DNA of 37,371 nt, from positions 1 through 37,371 of IMG/VR virus record IMGVR_UViG_3300011187_000025; one strand, written 5' to 3'. Shown here piece by piece: positions 1-5,440 of the stretch. Source of the DNA: a virus. Within the stretch, counting starts at the first letter, position 1. Each line of letters starts with the position of its first letter. The notes under the pieces were generated by a model. The model saw only the letters and a program-made list of their open reading frames with translations, made no database searches and had not been told where the DNA came from. The position numbers were made by a program, and so were the translations under genes.

Positions 1-1
1 A

Positions 2-148
2 TACGATGATGAGGGTAATAGAACATACACTGAATACTCCAGTGGTTTCAAAACAGGAACTAAAAAGGGAACTATTAAAGAACTTAGTATGAATGACATC
101 GCAAAATTGGTAGGTATTCCAGTGGAAAATCTAAAGATTATCAAATAG
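2..148 (+). CDS. C-terminal end of a YDDEGN-repeat protein (cut by window edge)
   Basis: The last 48 codons of a gene that begins before the window. The reading frame is open from base 2 and stops at TAG 146-148. It carries one tryptophan-less copy of the YDDEGN..TY..YSSG repeat and ends in GFKTGTK, then KELSMNDIAKLVGIPVENLK. The same architecture and almost the same tail are found in the next gene, so the two are tandem paralogues. The tail resembles a short helix-turn-helix-like segment (I..LA.L.GIP...L), but no function is known to me. The stop codon lies inside the promoter of the next gene. Confidence 0.8.
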   Translation, partial: YDDEGNRTYTEYSSGFKTGTKKGTIKELSMNDIAKLVGIPVENLKIIK

Positions 149-162
149 AATTAAGATATAAT
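144..162 (+). promoter_or_regulatory. 19-bp phage promoter, copy 1
   Basis: AATAGAATTAAGATATAAT, with TATAAT at 157-162 and the ATG at 169, 6 nt further on. There is no TTGACA-like box 16-18 bp upstream. The stop codon of the preceding gene (146-148) is part of the motif. First of eight copies. Confidence 0.8.
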
Positions 163-168
163 AGAACC

Positions 169-627
169 ATGTCCAACACCAAAACAATCACACAACAATT
201 AAACATTAAAAAGTTCCCATTCAGAATTAAAGATGATAATGGTAACATAACATACCAAGAAAACTCTAATGGGACTTGGTATCGTTATGAACGTGATGAT
301 AGGTGTAATACCACATACTACGAAGACTCTGATGGGGCTTGGTATCGTTATGAACGTGATGATGAGGGTAATAAAACATACTCTGAATACTCTAATGGGG
401 GTTGGTGTCGTTATGAATACGATGATGACGGTAATGAAACATACTCTGAAAACTCTGATGGTAATTGGTATCGTAATGAATACGATGATGAGGGTAATAA
501 AACATACCACGAAAACTCTTATGGTTTCAAAACAGGAACTAAAAGATCATCTACCAAGGAACTAACACTAGAAGACGTCGCTAAGTTAGCAGGTATTCCA
601 GTAAAAAATCTAAAGATTATCAAATAG
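169..627 (+). CDS. YDDEGN-repeat protein of unknown function
   Basis: A 152-residue protein built from about five 21-residue repeats (W-Y-R-Y-E-[RY]-D-D-x-G-N-x-T-Y-x-E-x-S-[DN]-G), visible in the DNA as 63-bp tandem repeats between about 220 and 530. The N-terminus (MSNTKTITQQLNIKKFPF) is non-repetitive. The last 35 residues (GFKTGTK..., LTLEDVAKLAGIPVKNLK) match the end of the truncated gene before it, so this is a local duplication. Such repeats occur in phage hypothetical proteins and loosely resemble YD or MORN-type repeats; I cannot assign a role. It has its own 19-bp promoter with the ATG 6 nt behind the -10 box and no Shine-Dalgarno sequence. Its TAG stop lies inside the next promoter. 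Confidence 0.85.
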   Translation: MSNTKTITQQLNIKKFPFRIKDDNGNITYQENSNGTWYRYERDDRCNTTYYEDSDGAWYRYERDDEGNKTYSEYSNGGWCRYEYDDDGNETYSENSDGNWYRNEYDDEGNKTYHENSYGFKTGTKRSSTKELTLEDVAKLAGIPVKNLKIIK

Positions 628-641
628 AATTAAGATATACT
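623..641 (+). promoter_or_regulatory. 19-bp phage promoter, copy 2
   Basis: AATAGAATTAAGATATACT with TATACT at 636-641; the ATG follows after 6 nt at 648. It overlaps the TAG stop (625-627) of the preceding gene. Confidence 0.75.
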
Positions 642-647
642 AGAGCC

Positions 648-815
648 ATGACCACATCACTACTAATCATCGCCACGACCTCTCTGGTTGGTGTCTATGC
701 CATCAACAGAGAAATGGGCAATGCTATCACAACGAGCATTGCAATCTCCCTCGGAGTTCAAGCCGCTGCGGTCGCCATCTACGTTGGAAGCGTCATCGTT
801 ATGGGATTGGCATAA
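648..815 (+). CDS. Small membrane protein
   Basis: A 55-residue protein starting MTTSLLIIATTSLVGVYAI. It contains two hydrophobic stretches (about residues 4-18 and 29-53) separated by a short polar segment (NREMGNA), so a two-pass inner-membrane peptide is likely. Function is unknown. The start is fixed by the promoter box ending 6 nt upstream. GC content looks higher than in the repeat genes before it, as also seen in the next few genes. Confidence 0.65.
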   Translation: MTTSLLIIATTSLVGVYAINREMGNAITTSIAISLGVQAAAVAIYVGSVIVMGLA

Positions 816-819
816 TCCA

Positions 820-838
820 AATAGAATTAAGATACAAT
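820..838 (+). promoter_or_regulatory. 19-bp phage promoter, copy 3
   Basis: AATAGAATTAAGATACAAT, with TACAAT at 833-838 and ATG at 845 after 6 nt. The block from 811 to 838 (cataatcc plus the motif) recurs exactly at 981-1008. Confidence 0.75.
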
Positions 839-844
839 AACACC

Positions 845-985
845 ATGACATTACTACTACCGAATCGCCCTCTCGCCAATCCAATCAAGCGAGTGACCAC
901 TATCCTACCAACCCGCGCTTCAAAGCGTAAGAAGTTTGTTACGTATAACACCCACACCCCCGTGATCACCTCACGCTGGGCATAA
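845..985 (+). CDS. Short basic protein, unknown
   Basis: A 46-residue protein (MTLLLPNRPLANPIKR...) rich in Arg, Lys, Thr and Pro, with no recognisable domain. It is supported mainly by its dedicated promoter, exact 6-nt spacing and a clean stop directly before the next promoter. It could be an early host-takeover peptide, as small promoter-proximal phage genes often are; that is inference. Confidence 0.5.
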   Translation: MTLLLPNRPLANPIKRVTTILPTRASKRKKFVTYNTHTPVITSRWA

Positions 986-989
986 TCCA

Positions 990-1008
990 AATAGAATTAA
1001 GATACAAT
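990..1008 (+). promoter_or_regulatory. 19-bp phage promoter, copy 4
   Basis: AATAGAATTAAGATACAAT with TACAAT at 1003-1008; the ATG at 1015 follows after 6 nt. Confidence 0.75.
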
Positions 1009-1014
1009 AACAAT

Positions 1015-1185
1015 ATGAACCACATCGAATTTATCATGGCAGTGGAAGACGGAAGCTTGAACACCGACCAGTTTATGGACAATGTCCAAGACTTCGTTGA
1101 TAGCGGAGTCTGGAAGAGCCTCCAAGGATCATGGCAACGCATGGTCATGGCATGGAGCGAATCGGGCTACTGCACCATTGACTAA
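1015..1185 (+). CDS. Small acidic protein, unknown
   Basis: A 56-residue protein (MNHIEFIMAVEDGSLNTDQF...). Its pattern (I.F..A.EDG.L....F.D..Q..VDSG.W..LQGSW.R) resembles a small helical protein often found in phages and plasmids that ends in a W-x-x-L-Q-G-x-[WY] box. That family has no firm function to my knowledge. The start is set by the promoter spacing. Confidence 0.65.
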   Translation: MNHIEFIMAVEDGSLNTDQFMDNVQDFVDSGVWKSLQGSWQRMVMAWSESGYCTID

Positions 1186-1204
1186 AATAGAATTAAGATA
1201 TAAT
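1186..1204 (+). promoter_or_regulatory. 19-bp phage promoter, copy 5
   Basis: AATAGAATTAAGATATAAT with TATAAT at 1199-1204, and ATG at 1211 after 6 nt. Confidence 0.75.
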
Positions 1205-1210
1205 AAAGAC

Positions 1211-1270
1211 ATGTCCAAGACCTCACTAGACTCCATCCAAATTAAAGGATCAAAGGTTAAAACATTATGA
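1211..1270 (+). CDS. 19-residue peptide, possible leader of the next gene
   Basis: MSKTSLDSIQIKGSKVKTL, placed 6 nt behind promoter copy 5. Its TGA overlaps the ATG of the following gene (ATGA at 1267-1270), so the two are probably translationally coupled. It may be a true micro-protein or just the translated leader needed to reach the second gene from a leaderless start. Confidence 0.45.
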   Translation: MSKTSLDSIQIKGSKVKTL

Positions 1271-1446
1271 CAGTAAATCAATCATCTCATGTATACAGGT
1301 ACGAAAACGGTGAAATCATTAGTCTCGATGGTGGTGCCATGGATTGCATCGACGAATATATCGAAGAAATGAATATGCTAATAGATCATATTCGTATGTT
1401 AGATAAGATCATCGCAGACGGCGTTTGTACTGGACCAACCGCCTGA
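1267..1446 (+). CDS. Small acidic protein, unknown
   Basis: A 59-residue protein (MTVNQSSHVYRYENGEIISL...) whose start overlaps the stop of the preceding 19-residue peptide by four bases. The middle (MDCIDEYIEEMNMLIDHIRMLDKIIADG) looks like an amphipathic or coiled helix. No family recognised. It has no promoter or Shine-Dalgarno of its own, so coupling to the upstream peptide is the likeliest route to translation. Confidence 0.55.
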   Translation: MTVNQSSHVYRYENGEIISLDGGAMDCIDEYIEEMNMLIDHIRMLDKIIADGVCTGPTA

Positions 1447-1452
1447 AACTAA

Positions 1453-1471
1453 AATAGAATTAAGATATACT
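1453..1471 (+). promoter_or_regulatory. 19-bp phage promoter, copy 6
   Basis: AATAGAATTAAGATATACT with TATACT at 1466-1471, and ATG at 1478 after 6 nt. Confidence 0.75.
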
Positions 1472-1477
1472 AGAGCC

Positions 1478-1777
1478 ATGTCCAACACCCACCCAATCGA
1501 GAATTGGCTCCGCGAAGACCGCTCCCTAACAGGAGTCAGGGAACAGGAGTTCAAGAAAGAGCATCAGGTCTACGACCGCGCCCCCTGCGACTGGTCTGAG
1601 GCTCAAGGCGCAACTCACACCCTTTACTGCGGTGAGGGGTGCGGCAAAGGAACCCGCCCCGCAAAGCTTCTCAAGACTGTCCTCTATGTGGGGACAGACG
1701 AGCAGGACGACAAGATCGTATGGGAGAAGTGGAGCATCAAGACTCTCTACCGCTGGGAGAACCCGAGACTAAAATAG
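1478..1777 (+). CDS. Hypothetical protein with paired cysteines
   Basis: A 99-residue protein (MSNTHPIENWLREDRSLTG...). One CxxxC pair (YCGEGCGKG) in the middle may bind a metal, but no standard zinc-finger spacing is present. The C-terminus (KWSIKTLYRWENPRLK) ends at a TAG that belongs to promoter copy 7. Codon use is GC-rich compared with the structural genes later in the window. Function unknown. Confidence 0.6.
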   Translation: MSNTHPIENWLREDRSLTGVREQEFKKEHQVYDRAPCDWSEAQGATHTLYCGEGCGKGTRPAKLLKTVLYVGTDEQDDKIVWEKWSIKTLYRWENPRLK

Positions 1778-1791
1778 AATTAAGATATAAT
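1773..1791 (+). promoter_or_regulatory. 19-bp phage promoter, copy 7
   Basis: AATAGAATTAAGATATAAT with TATAAT at 1786-1791. This is the exception in spacing: the ATG (1801) is 9 nt downstream, with atacacacc between. The TAG stop of the preceding gene (1775-1777) is within the motif. Confidence 0.75.
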
Positions 1792-1800
1792 ATACACACC

Positions 1801-2079
1801 ATGAGAAAAGTAGAACAACAAATCAAAAAAGCCTTCGACGAAGGATCCACCAAGACTGTTGCCAACACAAAGACCGATGGCCATTCAGTTTGGCTCCACG
1901 GTAACAAGATCATTGAACGCCGTGGCTCTGAAGTCTGGGCGACCCTAAGCGACTGGAACACCCCAACCACTCGCTCACGCCTCAACGGTATCATTGGAGC
2001 TGGGTATCACACCCGCAAAGGCCAAGCCCTCCGCAATGATCAACCGATCAACCAAGCCGATTGGCAACGCATCTCCTAA
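1801..2079 (+). CDS. Conserved small phage/plasmid-type protein
   Basis: A 92-residue protein (MRKVEQQIKKAFDEGSTKTV...). The pattern NT.T.G..VWLHGN.I..R......TL..W.T.TTRSRLNG.....VGYHTRKG resembles a small protein family seen in many phages and plasmids, with a substrate-like WLHGNKI strand and a TTRSRLNG turn. Its function is undescribed to my knowledge. It is followed by a strong terminator at 2089-2123, closing this transcript. Confidence 0.7.
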   Translation: MRKVEQQIKKAFDEGSTKTVANTKTDGHSVWLHGNKIIERRGSEVWATLSDWNTPTTRSRLNGIIGAGYHTRKGQALRNDQPINQADWQRIS

Positions 2080-2088
2080 CAACTAACA

Positions 2089-2123
2089 GCCCCTTGGTCT
2101 AACAGATCAAGGGGCTTTTTTTT
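2089..2123 (+). terminator. Rho-independent terminator, copy 1
   Basis: GCCCCTTGGTCT and AGATCAAGGGGC pair as a 12-bp stem (one G-U) around an AAC triloop (2089-2115), followed by eight Ts. The same hairpin recurs three times at 2369-2474. Confidence 0.92.
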
Positions 2124-2136
2124 GGTATATCCAAAT

Positions 2137-2155
2137 AATAGAATTAAGATATAAT
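2137..2155 (+). promoter_or_regulatory. 19-bp phage promoter, copy 8
   Basis: AATAGAATTAAGATATAAT with TATAAT at 2150-2155; ATG at 2162 after 6 nt (aacccc). No upstream gene overlaps this copy, so the motif is conserved as a signal and not just as a by-product of a stop codon. Confidence 0.8.
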
Positions 2156-2161
2156 AACCCC

Positions 2162-2356
2162 ATGACCATCGAACAAATACACGACAGCAACGTCAACGGA
2201 CAGTTGAAGCAACTCGCCACTCAGATTGAACAGTATGGTGCCTATGATTTCTTCCATGAGTATGGGGATTACGTTGTAAGCCTTGGCTTGGATGACGGAT
2301 GGGTAATCCACTGGTTTAAACGCGCCACCCTTGCCCACATCCGCAATAACAACTAA
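2162..2356 (+). CDS. Small hypothetical protein
   Basis: A 64-residue protein (MTIEQIHDSNVNGQLKQLAT...). The sequence (NGQLKQLATQIEQYGAYDFFHEYGDYV) resembles a family of short phage proteins of unknown function with an NGQ.KQ....Q...YG..DFF..Y core. It is expressed from its own promoter and terminated by the triple terminator that follows. Confidence 0.7.
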   Translation: MTIEQIHDSNVNGQLKQLATQIEQYGAYDFFHEYGDYVVSLGLDDGWVIHWFKRATLAHIRNNN

Positions 2357-2368
2357 CAGTTTCTAACA

Positions 2369-2474
2369 GCCCCTTGGTCTAACAGATCAAGGGGCTTTTT
2401 TTATGCCCCTTGGTCTAACAGATCAAGGGGCTTTTTTTATGCCCCTTGGTCTAACAGATCAAGGGGCTTTTTTT
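2369..2474 (+). terminator. Three tandem Rho-independent terminators
   Basis: Three exact copies of the 2089 hairpin start at 2369, 2405 and 2441, a period of 36 bp. Each is a 12-bp GCCCCTTG-type stem with an AAC loop and a run of seven Ts, followed by an 'at' linker. Together with copy 1 this makes four identical terminators within 390 bp. The array isolates the small-gene region from what follows. Confidence 0.93.
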
Positions 2475-2476
2475 AT

Positions 2477-2520
2477 GCCCCCCCGTTAGATCTAACCGTT
2501 AGGTCTAACTGTTAGGGGGG
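2477..2520. repeat. C-tract / GTTAG-CTAAC / G-tract inverted repeat
   Basis: A run of Cs (2478-2484) faces a run of Gs (2515-2521). Between them lie three related GTTAG/CTAAC elements, including the exact 12-bp palindrome GTTAGATCTAAC. This can fold as a cruciform. It joins directly onto the last terminator and the G-rich block. Confidence 0.6.
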
Positions 2521-2592
2521 GTGGGTGGGGTGGGTGGGGGGGGCTGTTAGAAATAGGGCTATATAGGGGGTGGGGGGTAGGGGGGGTGGTGG
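2515..2592 (+). other. Two G-quadruplex-prone G-tract blocks
   Basis: Block one (2515-2543) has five or more G runs of 3-8 separated by single Ts. Block two (2566-2592) has runs of five, six and seven Gs. Both fit a G-quadruplex motif on the + strand. There is no open reading frame here. The surrounding genome is AT-rich, so such tracts are exceptional. Confidence 0.7.
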
Positions 2593-2678
2593 CCATGGCG
2601 AAAAAAATATTAATTCCAAAAATTATTTTTTTCCCTATTTTTCGAATTTTTCCTATAGAATTTAAACGAGTGTTTTAG

Positions 2679-2717
2679 TCTATCACGACATTTATCGCGT
2701 CATCGTGTCGTGATAGA
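2679..2717. repeat. 12-bp inverted repeat (operator- or origin-like)
   Basis: TCTATCACGACA (2679-2690) and its exact complement TGTCGTGATAGA (2706-2717) flank a 15-nt spacer. No T-run follows, so it is not a terminator. It sits between an AT-rich tract (2600-2665) and the first TAAATA promoter. It could be a protein binding site or part of an origin. Confidence 0.7.
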
Positions 2718-2741
2718 ACATATCTTTGGCATTTATTATAC

Positions 2742-2747
2742 TAAATA
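2742..2747 (+). promoter_or_regulatory. Late-type TAAATA box
   Basis: CTAAATA with ATG (2753) 5 nt after the box, the spacing seen before many structural genes in this window. Confidence 0.5.
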
Positions 2748-2752
2748 TTAAC

Positions 2753-2958
2753 ATGAAAAAGATTTCGATAAGATGGGTGTATTATATGAGAACATTAATC
2801 GGATGATGAGACCAGAGGATATATATATCCAAATTGAAAGATTATTCAATGGCGAAGAACTATTACGATAGGTTAAAGGCCGATATCGAGCAGCATCCCA
2901 ATGGACTCCCGATGAGGGGAATAATAAATTTATCCTTCTTCCTGAAACTACCTTGTAA
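2753..2958 (+). pseudogene. Broken or recoded small late protein
   Basis: The ATG selected by the late box (2753) opens only 17 codons (MKKISIRWVYY...). A one-base backward shift at the A-run 2756-2760 (AAAAAG) gives MKKDFDKMGVLYENINRMM, which resembles the N-termini of other late proteins here (MDKDLQNMYE at 24313, MNKDLEMIYE at 32018). That frame then meets TAG at 2869-2871 and continues as a plausible 28-residue tail (VKGRYRAASQWTPDEGNN...) to TAA 2956-2958. So it has one frame slip and one in-frame amber. It may be a decayed gene, a recoded gene, or a sequence error. A different frame, 2849-2968 (MAKNYYDRLKADIEQHPNG...), is also open. Confidence 0.45.
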
Positions 2959-2973
2959 TATACGGTAGAAGGA

Positions 2974-2979
2974 TAAATA
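2974..2979 (+). promoter_or_regulatory. Late-type TAAATA box
   Basis: GGATAAATA immediately followed by ATG 2980, with a second in-frame ATG at 2986. The 5-7 nt spacing rule favours 2986. Confidence 0.55.
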
Positions 2980-2985
2980 ATGGAG

Positions 2986-4611
2986 ATGGACGATTTTCAT
3001 AAATATTTTTATAAACGACAGAGGCTTATAGAGGAAGGCGTTAAGCAGCGTGTCCAGAGATATATGCCAATGTTTAAAAAATTTCTATCGGATGATAATG
3101 AAATTTATGGGGGAAATATCACAAGAATCATCGAAAAGGCTGTAAGAGAACTAAAGAAAGATAATGTCGTGGTTTGGTTACTATATAGATTTCGTGAAGA
3201 TATAAAGGAAGCAAACATTGAAAACGTCTTACTTGAAAGAACATATATTAAATATAAGGAGCATATTAATAGCCTACAACATTATCTAAGTCTACCTATT
3301 CCTAAAATTCAGAATTTTAACTTTAATCATGAACTTTCTATTTATGAGGTTGCTGATATCTTTAGAGGTCTGGAAGATGAATGGAAAGCTGGAAGGGCGC
3401 AATGGATTGATATTACTGAAAATATAAGAGATGGTGATTTGAAGGAACTTATAAAGTTCCCAGATGGGTTTGTTTGGTTTGATTTGGGTGTAAATTTCTG
3501 TCGTATTGAGGGAGAGGCCATGGGACACTGTGGTAATTCAGCAGAATACGATTATTCAGATAGCGTTTTATCTCTTAGAAAAGTAGTAAAGGAGGGGGGT
3601 AGAATTATGTCTAGACCCTCCCTAACATTTATTTTAAATGATAATTCAACTCTTGGAGAAATGAAGGGTAGAGCAAATGAAAAACCGAATCCCAAGTATC
3701 ACCCATATATTATGAAGCTTCTTCTACTCAAGAATAGGGATGGTGGATATCTAATTAAACATATTGCTGGTGGGGGTTATGCACCAGAAGGAAATTTCGA
3801 TATTTTAGATTTAAGTGAGCGGGATAGACATACCTTATTCACACTTAGACCAGAACTGAAATCCTTTAAATATAGGTATGATGTTGGTGAAATCGGTATT
3901 GATGATATTGAAAACGCAGTGGCTAAAATATTTAAAACAGATGAAACGAATGTTAATGTAGAGGGGGCAACTATTAAAATCAATGAAGCATACCCAGATT
4001 TGGAAGCTCTAAATAATGATAACGATATGGATTGGCCCGAGAACTTAGCTAGGTATATCCCCCACCTTATAGGTGCCGAGTTTTGGGATTATTATGATGA
4101 TATGGAAATGGATAGTGAAGAAGTTAAGGAAAACTTTGAGGCTTATCTCAGCACAAACACAAAGGTCCGAGAGAGGATTCAAGAATTTGCAGATGATATA
4201 CGTGGCGAAAAAGTGGAATTGGATTGGAATGATACGGATTCCATATATGATCTAATTGATGATAAATACGGGCTGGGGGATGCCGTTAGGACTGCCATCA
4301 GTGGGGGGTATAATGCTGGTTCTGAGGCACAGATATATAAGAAGGTGAAGGAAACTATAAATGACAAACTATTGGCTCATACTGATGATGATAACATTCC
4401 GTTTAGATTCACTCTTGAGGATGATCTTTCCATATCAATGTGGACTGATTTCGATAATGCCTTTGATATAATAGACAACGAAATTGACCCAAGAGATGGA
4501 TTCTCCATGGATGAGAGCGGGGATATATCTTATCGTGAAGACTTCTATGATTTTTCTGTGGAAGCTGCAATAGAGCAATTCTTGGATTTGTTCTACTTAA
4601 CGCCACATTAA
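2986..4611 (+). CDS. Large PcfJ-like phage protein (MGHCGN motif)
   Basis: About 541 residues. The N-terminal 150 residues are helical and basic. Around residues 170-215 lies FDLGVNFCRIEGEAMGHCGN, then SVLSLRK, PSLTFIL, GEMKGRANEKPN and YHPYIMKLL. The order C..E...M.HC, SLR, G..KG..N resembles the PcfJ-like family found on plasmids and phages, whose function is unclear; this is a motif resemblance only. The C-terminal half is acidic (many Asp/Glu) and may mimic DNA or act as an interaction region. The first ATG is at 2980, but a transcript started by the adjacent TAAATA box would favour 2986. The gene converges with the minus-strand gene ending at 4615, with no terminator between them. Confidence 0.75.
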   Translation: MDDFHKYFYKRQRLIEEGVKQRVQRYMPMFKKFLSDDNEIYGGNITRIIEKAVRELKKDNVVVWLLYRFREDIKEANIENVLLERTYIKYKEHINSLQHYLSLPIPKIQNFNFNHELSIYEVADIFRGLEDEWKAGRAQWIDITENIRDGDLKELIKFPDGFVWFDLGVNFCRIEGEAMGHCGNSAEYDYSDSVLSLRKVVKEGGRIMSRPSLTFILNDNSTLGEMKGRANEKPNPKYHPYIMKLLLLKNRDGGYLIKHIAGGGYAPEGNFDILDLSERDRHTLFTLRPELKSFKYRYDVGEIGIDDIENAVAKIFKTDETNVNVEGATIKINEAYPDLEALNNDNDMDWPENLARYIPHLIGAEFWDYYDDMEMDSEEVKENFEAYLSTNTKVRERIQEFADDIRGEKVELDWNDTDSIYDLIDDKYGLGDAVRTAISGGYNAGSEAQIYKKVKETINDKLLAHTDDDNIPFRFTLEDDLSISMWTDFDNAFDIIDNEIDPRDGFSMDESGDISYREDFYDFSVEAAIEQFLDLFYLTPH

Positions 4612-4614
4612 TTG

Positions 4615-4932
4615 TTATTCGTAGAGTCCGAGTGTTTTGAGGAAGACTTCGGCGCGTTGGGCTGCGGTTGCAAACCACGCTCCTCCTTTCGAGTCGTCTC
4701 GTTGTATTATCTCAGATAGGAGTCTTCCGAATTGGATGCGTTGGTCTAGTGTAAGAGTGTCTTCAGCCTCGTGCATTGCATTGAGGTTAAGCAAATAATT
4801 GGGAACATAACAAAAACCAACCTCTTCTGGGTGATCCTTATGTTTACCCACCAAAGACCCATAAGAGTTGAGATGCAACTCTGTCCAACCTAAAGATGTT
4901 GCGATTGCTCTTCTTTGCGCTTCTTCCTTCAT
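4615..4932 (-). CDS. Phage ABA-sandwich domain protein
   Basis: A 105-residue protein with the features of the small phage ABA-sandwich family: an N-terminal LGWTELH strand, a central PNYLLNLNAMHEAEDTL block and a C-terminal AAQRAEVFLKTLGLYE. The family is common in phages and prophages, and its role is unknown. It is the last gene of a three-gene minus-strand unit (5215 to 4615). Its ATG overlaps the stop of the gene before it (TGA/ATG at 4929-4932), indicating coupling. Confidence 0.85.
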   Translation of the reverse strand: MKEEAQRRAIATSLGWTELHLNSYGSLVGKHKDHPEEVGFCYVPNYLLNLNAMHEAEDTLTLDQRIQFGRLLSEIIQRDDSKGGAWFATAAQRAEVFLKTLGLYE

Positions 4933-5156
4933 GATTTAGTAGGGTAGCCCTGATCACGGTTCACATAAGGGTTTGGACTCTTTGGTGGTGCCTCCATGAT
5001 ACAGACGAAGTGAGCGGTAGAACCACCACCAACACGCAAGGATTGGGTATTGATCATATAACCTTCCTCGATTAATTTAAACTCTTGGATCGACCCCCCA
5101 GTTTCTTGTAGCCAGTTAATGGCTTGATTTAGATTTTCTTCTGTTGATTCGTTCAT
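4929..5156 (-). CDS. Hypothetical protein
   Basis: A 75-residue protein (MNESTEENLNQAINWLQETG...). It resembles small phage proteins with the pattern A..WL...G.S...F...E. It overlaps the preceding 20-codon gene by ATGA (5153-5156) and the following gene by four bases, so the three form one coupled transcript from the promoter at 5222-5249. No function recognised. Confidence 0.65.
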   Translation of the reverse strand: MNESTEENLNQAINWLQETGGSIQEFKLIEEGYMINTQSLRVGGGSTAHFVCIMEAPPKSPNPYVNRDQGYPTKS

Positions 5157-5215
5157 TGTAGTTTGTAGTCGTTTTCTATAATTTCAGGCATCCAAGTTAG
5201 TTCATTTTCTAACAT
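5153..5215 (-). CDS. 20-residue leader-type gene found by promoter spacing
   Basis: MLENELTWMPEIIENDYKLQ, starting at 5215 exactly 6 nt behind a perfect TTGACA-16-TATGTT promoter. Its TGA overlaps the ATG of the next gene. It has the same arrangement as the 19-residue peptide at 1211. Either it is a micro-protein, or its role is to bring ribosomes from a leaderless start to the next gene. Confidence 0.55.
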   Translation of the reverse strand: MLENELTWMPEIIENDYKLQ

Positions 5216-5221
5216 AAGAGA

Positions 5222-5249
5222 AACATAGCACATCGTTGGCCTTTGTCAA
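5222..5249 (-). promoter_or_regulatory. TTGACA-N16-TATGTT promoter
   Basis: On the minus strand, TTGACA (5249-5244), 16 nt, then TATGTT (5227-5222), then 6 nt to ATG 5215. Confidence 0.8.
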
Positions 5250-5293
5250 TCGTTCACTATAACATATTCACCATAATATAGATGATCATATAA

Positions 5294-5440
5294 ACAGAAG
5301 CGGCTAATACAAATAAAGTGAAAACAACTAGGGTTGTTGCTGGGGATGTTAGTATTAAAGATGAAACTGCTGTCTATGAAATGTTTAAAAAGATGAATCA
5401 TTCTGATTTTGAAGCCCATAAGTCTTTAGCTTGGGGGTAG
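5294..5440 (+). pseudogene. Possible remnant of an IS200/IS605 TnpB C-terminus
   Basis: Open in frame from 5294 to TAG 5438-5440, with a possible GTG start at 5318 (40 codons). It ends FEAHKSLAWG, and its last codons form the 5' half of an IS605-type right-end hairpin followed by GTAGTTCAC. At 36690-36718 the parallel frame reads EKAHKSLACG and then stop. TnpB genes of this group typically end within the element's right end, where the guide RNA is also encoded. No transposase or RuvC-like domain is present, so at most this is a scar. It lies opposite the 3' end of the minus-strand gene 5398-5715. Confidence 0.35.

Noticed and set aside
199-510. Long open frame on the minus strand opposite the YDDEGN-repeat gene
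   Set aside because: Its repeats simply mirror the 63-bp repeats of the + strand gene; it has no promoter or start context.
2369-2474. CRISPR-like array (three direct repeats at 36-bp period)
   Set aside because: The repeats are complete terminator hairpins with T-runs, with no spacers and no cas genes nearby.
2849-2968. Open frame MAKNYYDRLKADIEQHPNG... (39 codons)
   Set aside because: It overlaps the more late-protein-like frame from 2753, has no promoter at the usual distance, and the second half is unconvincing. Mentioned under the broken gene only.
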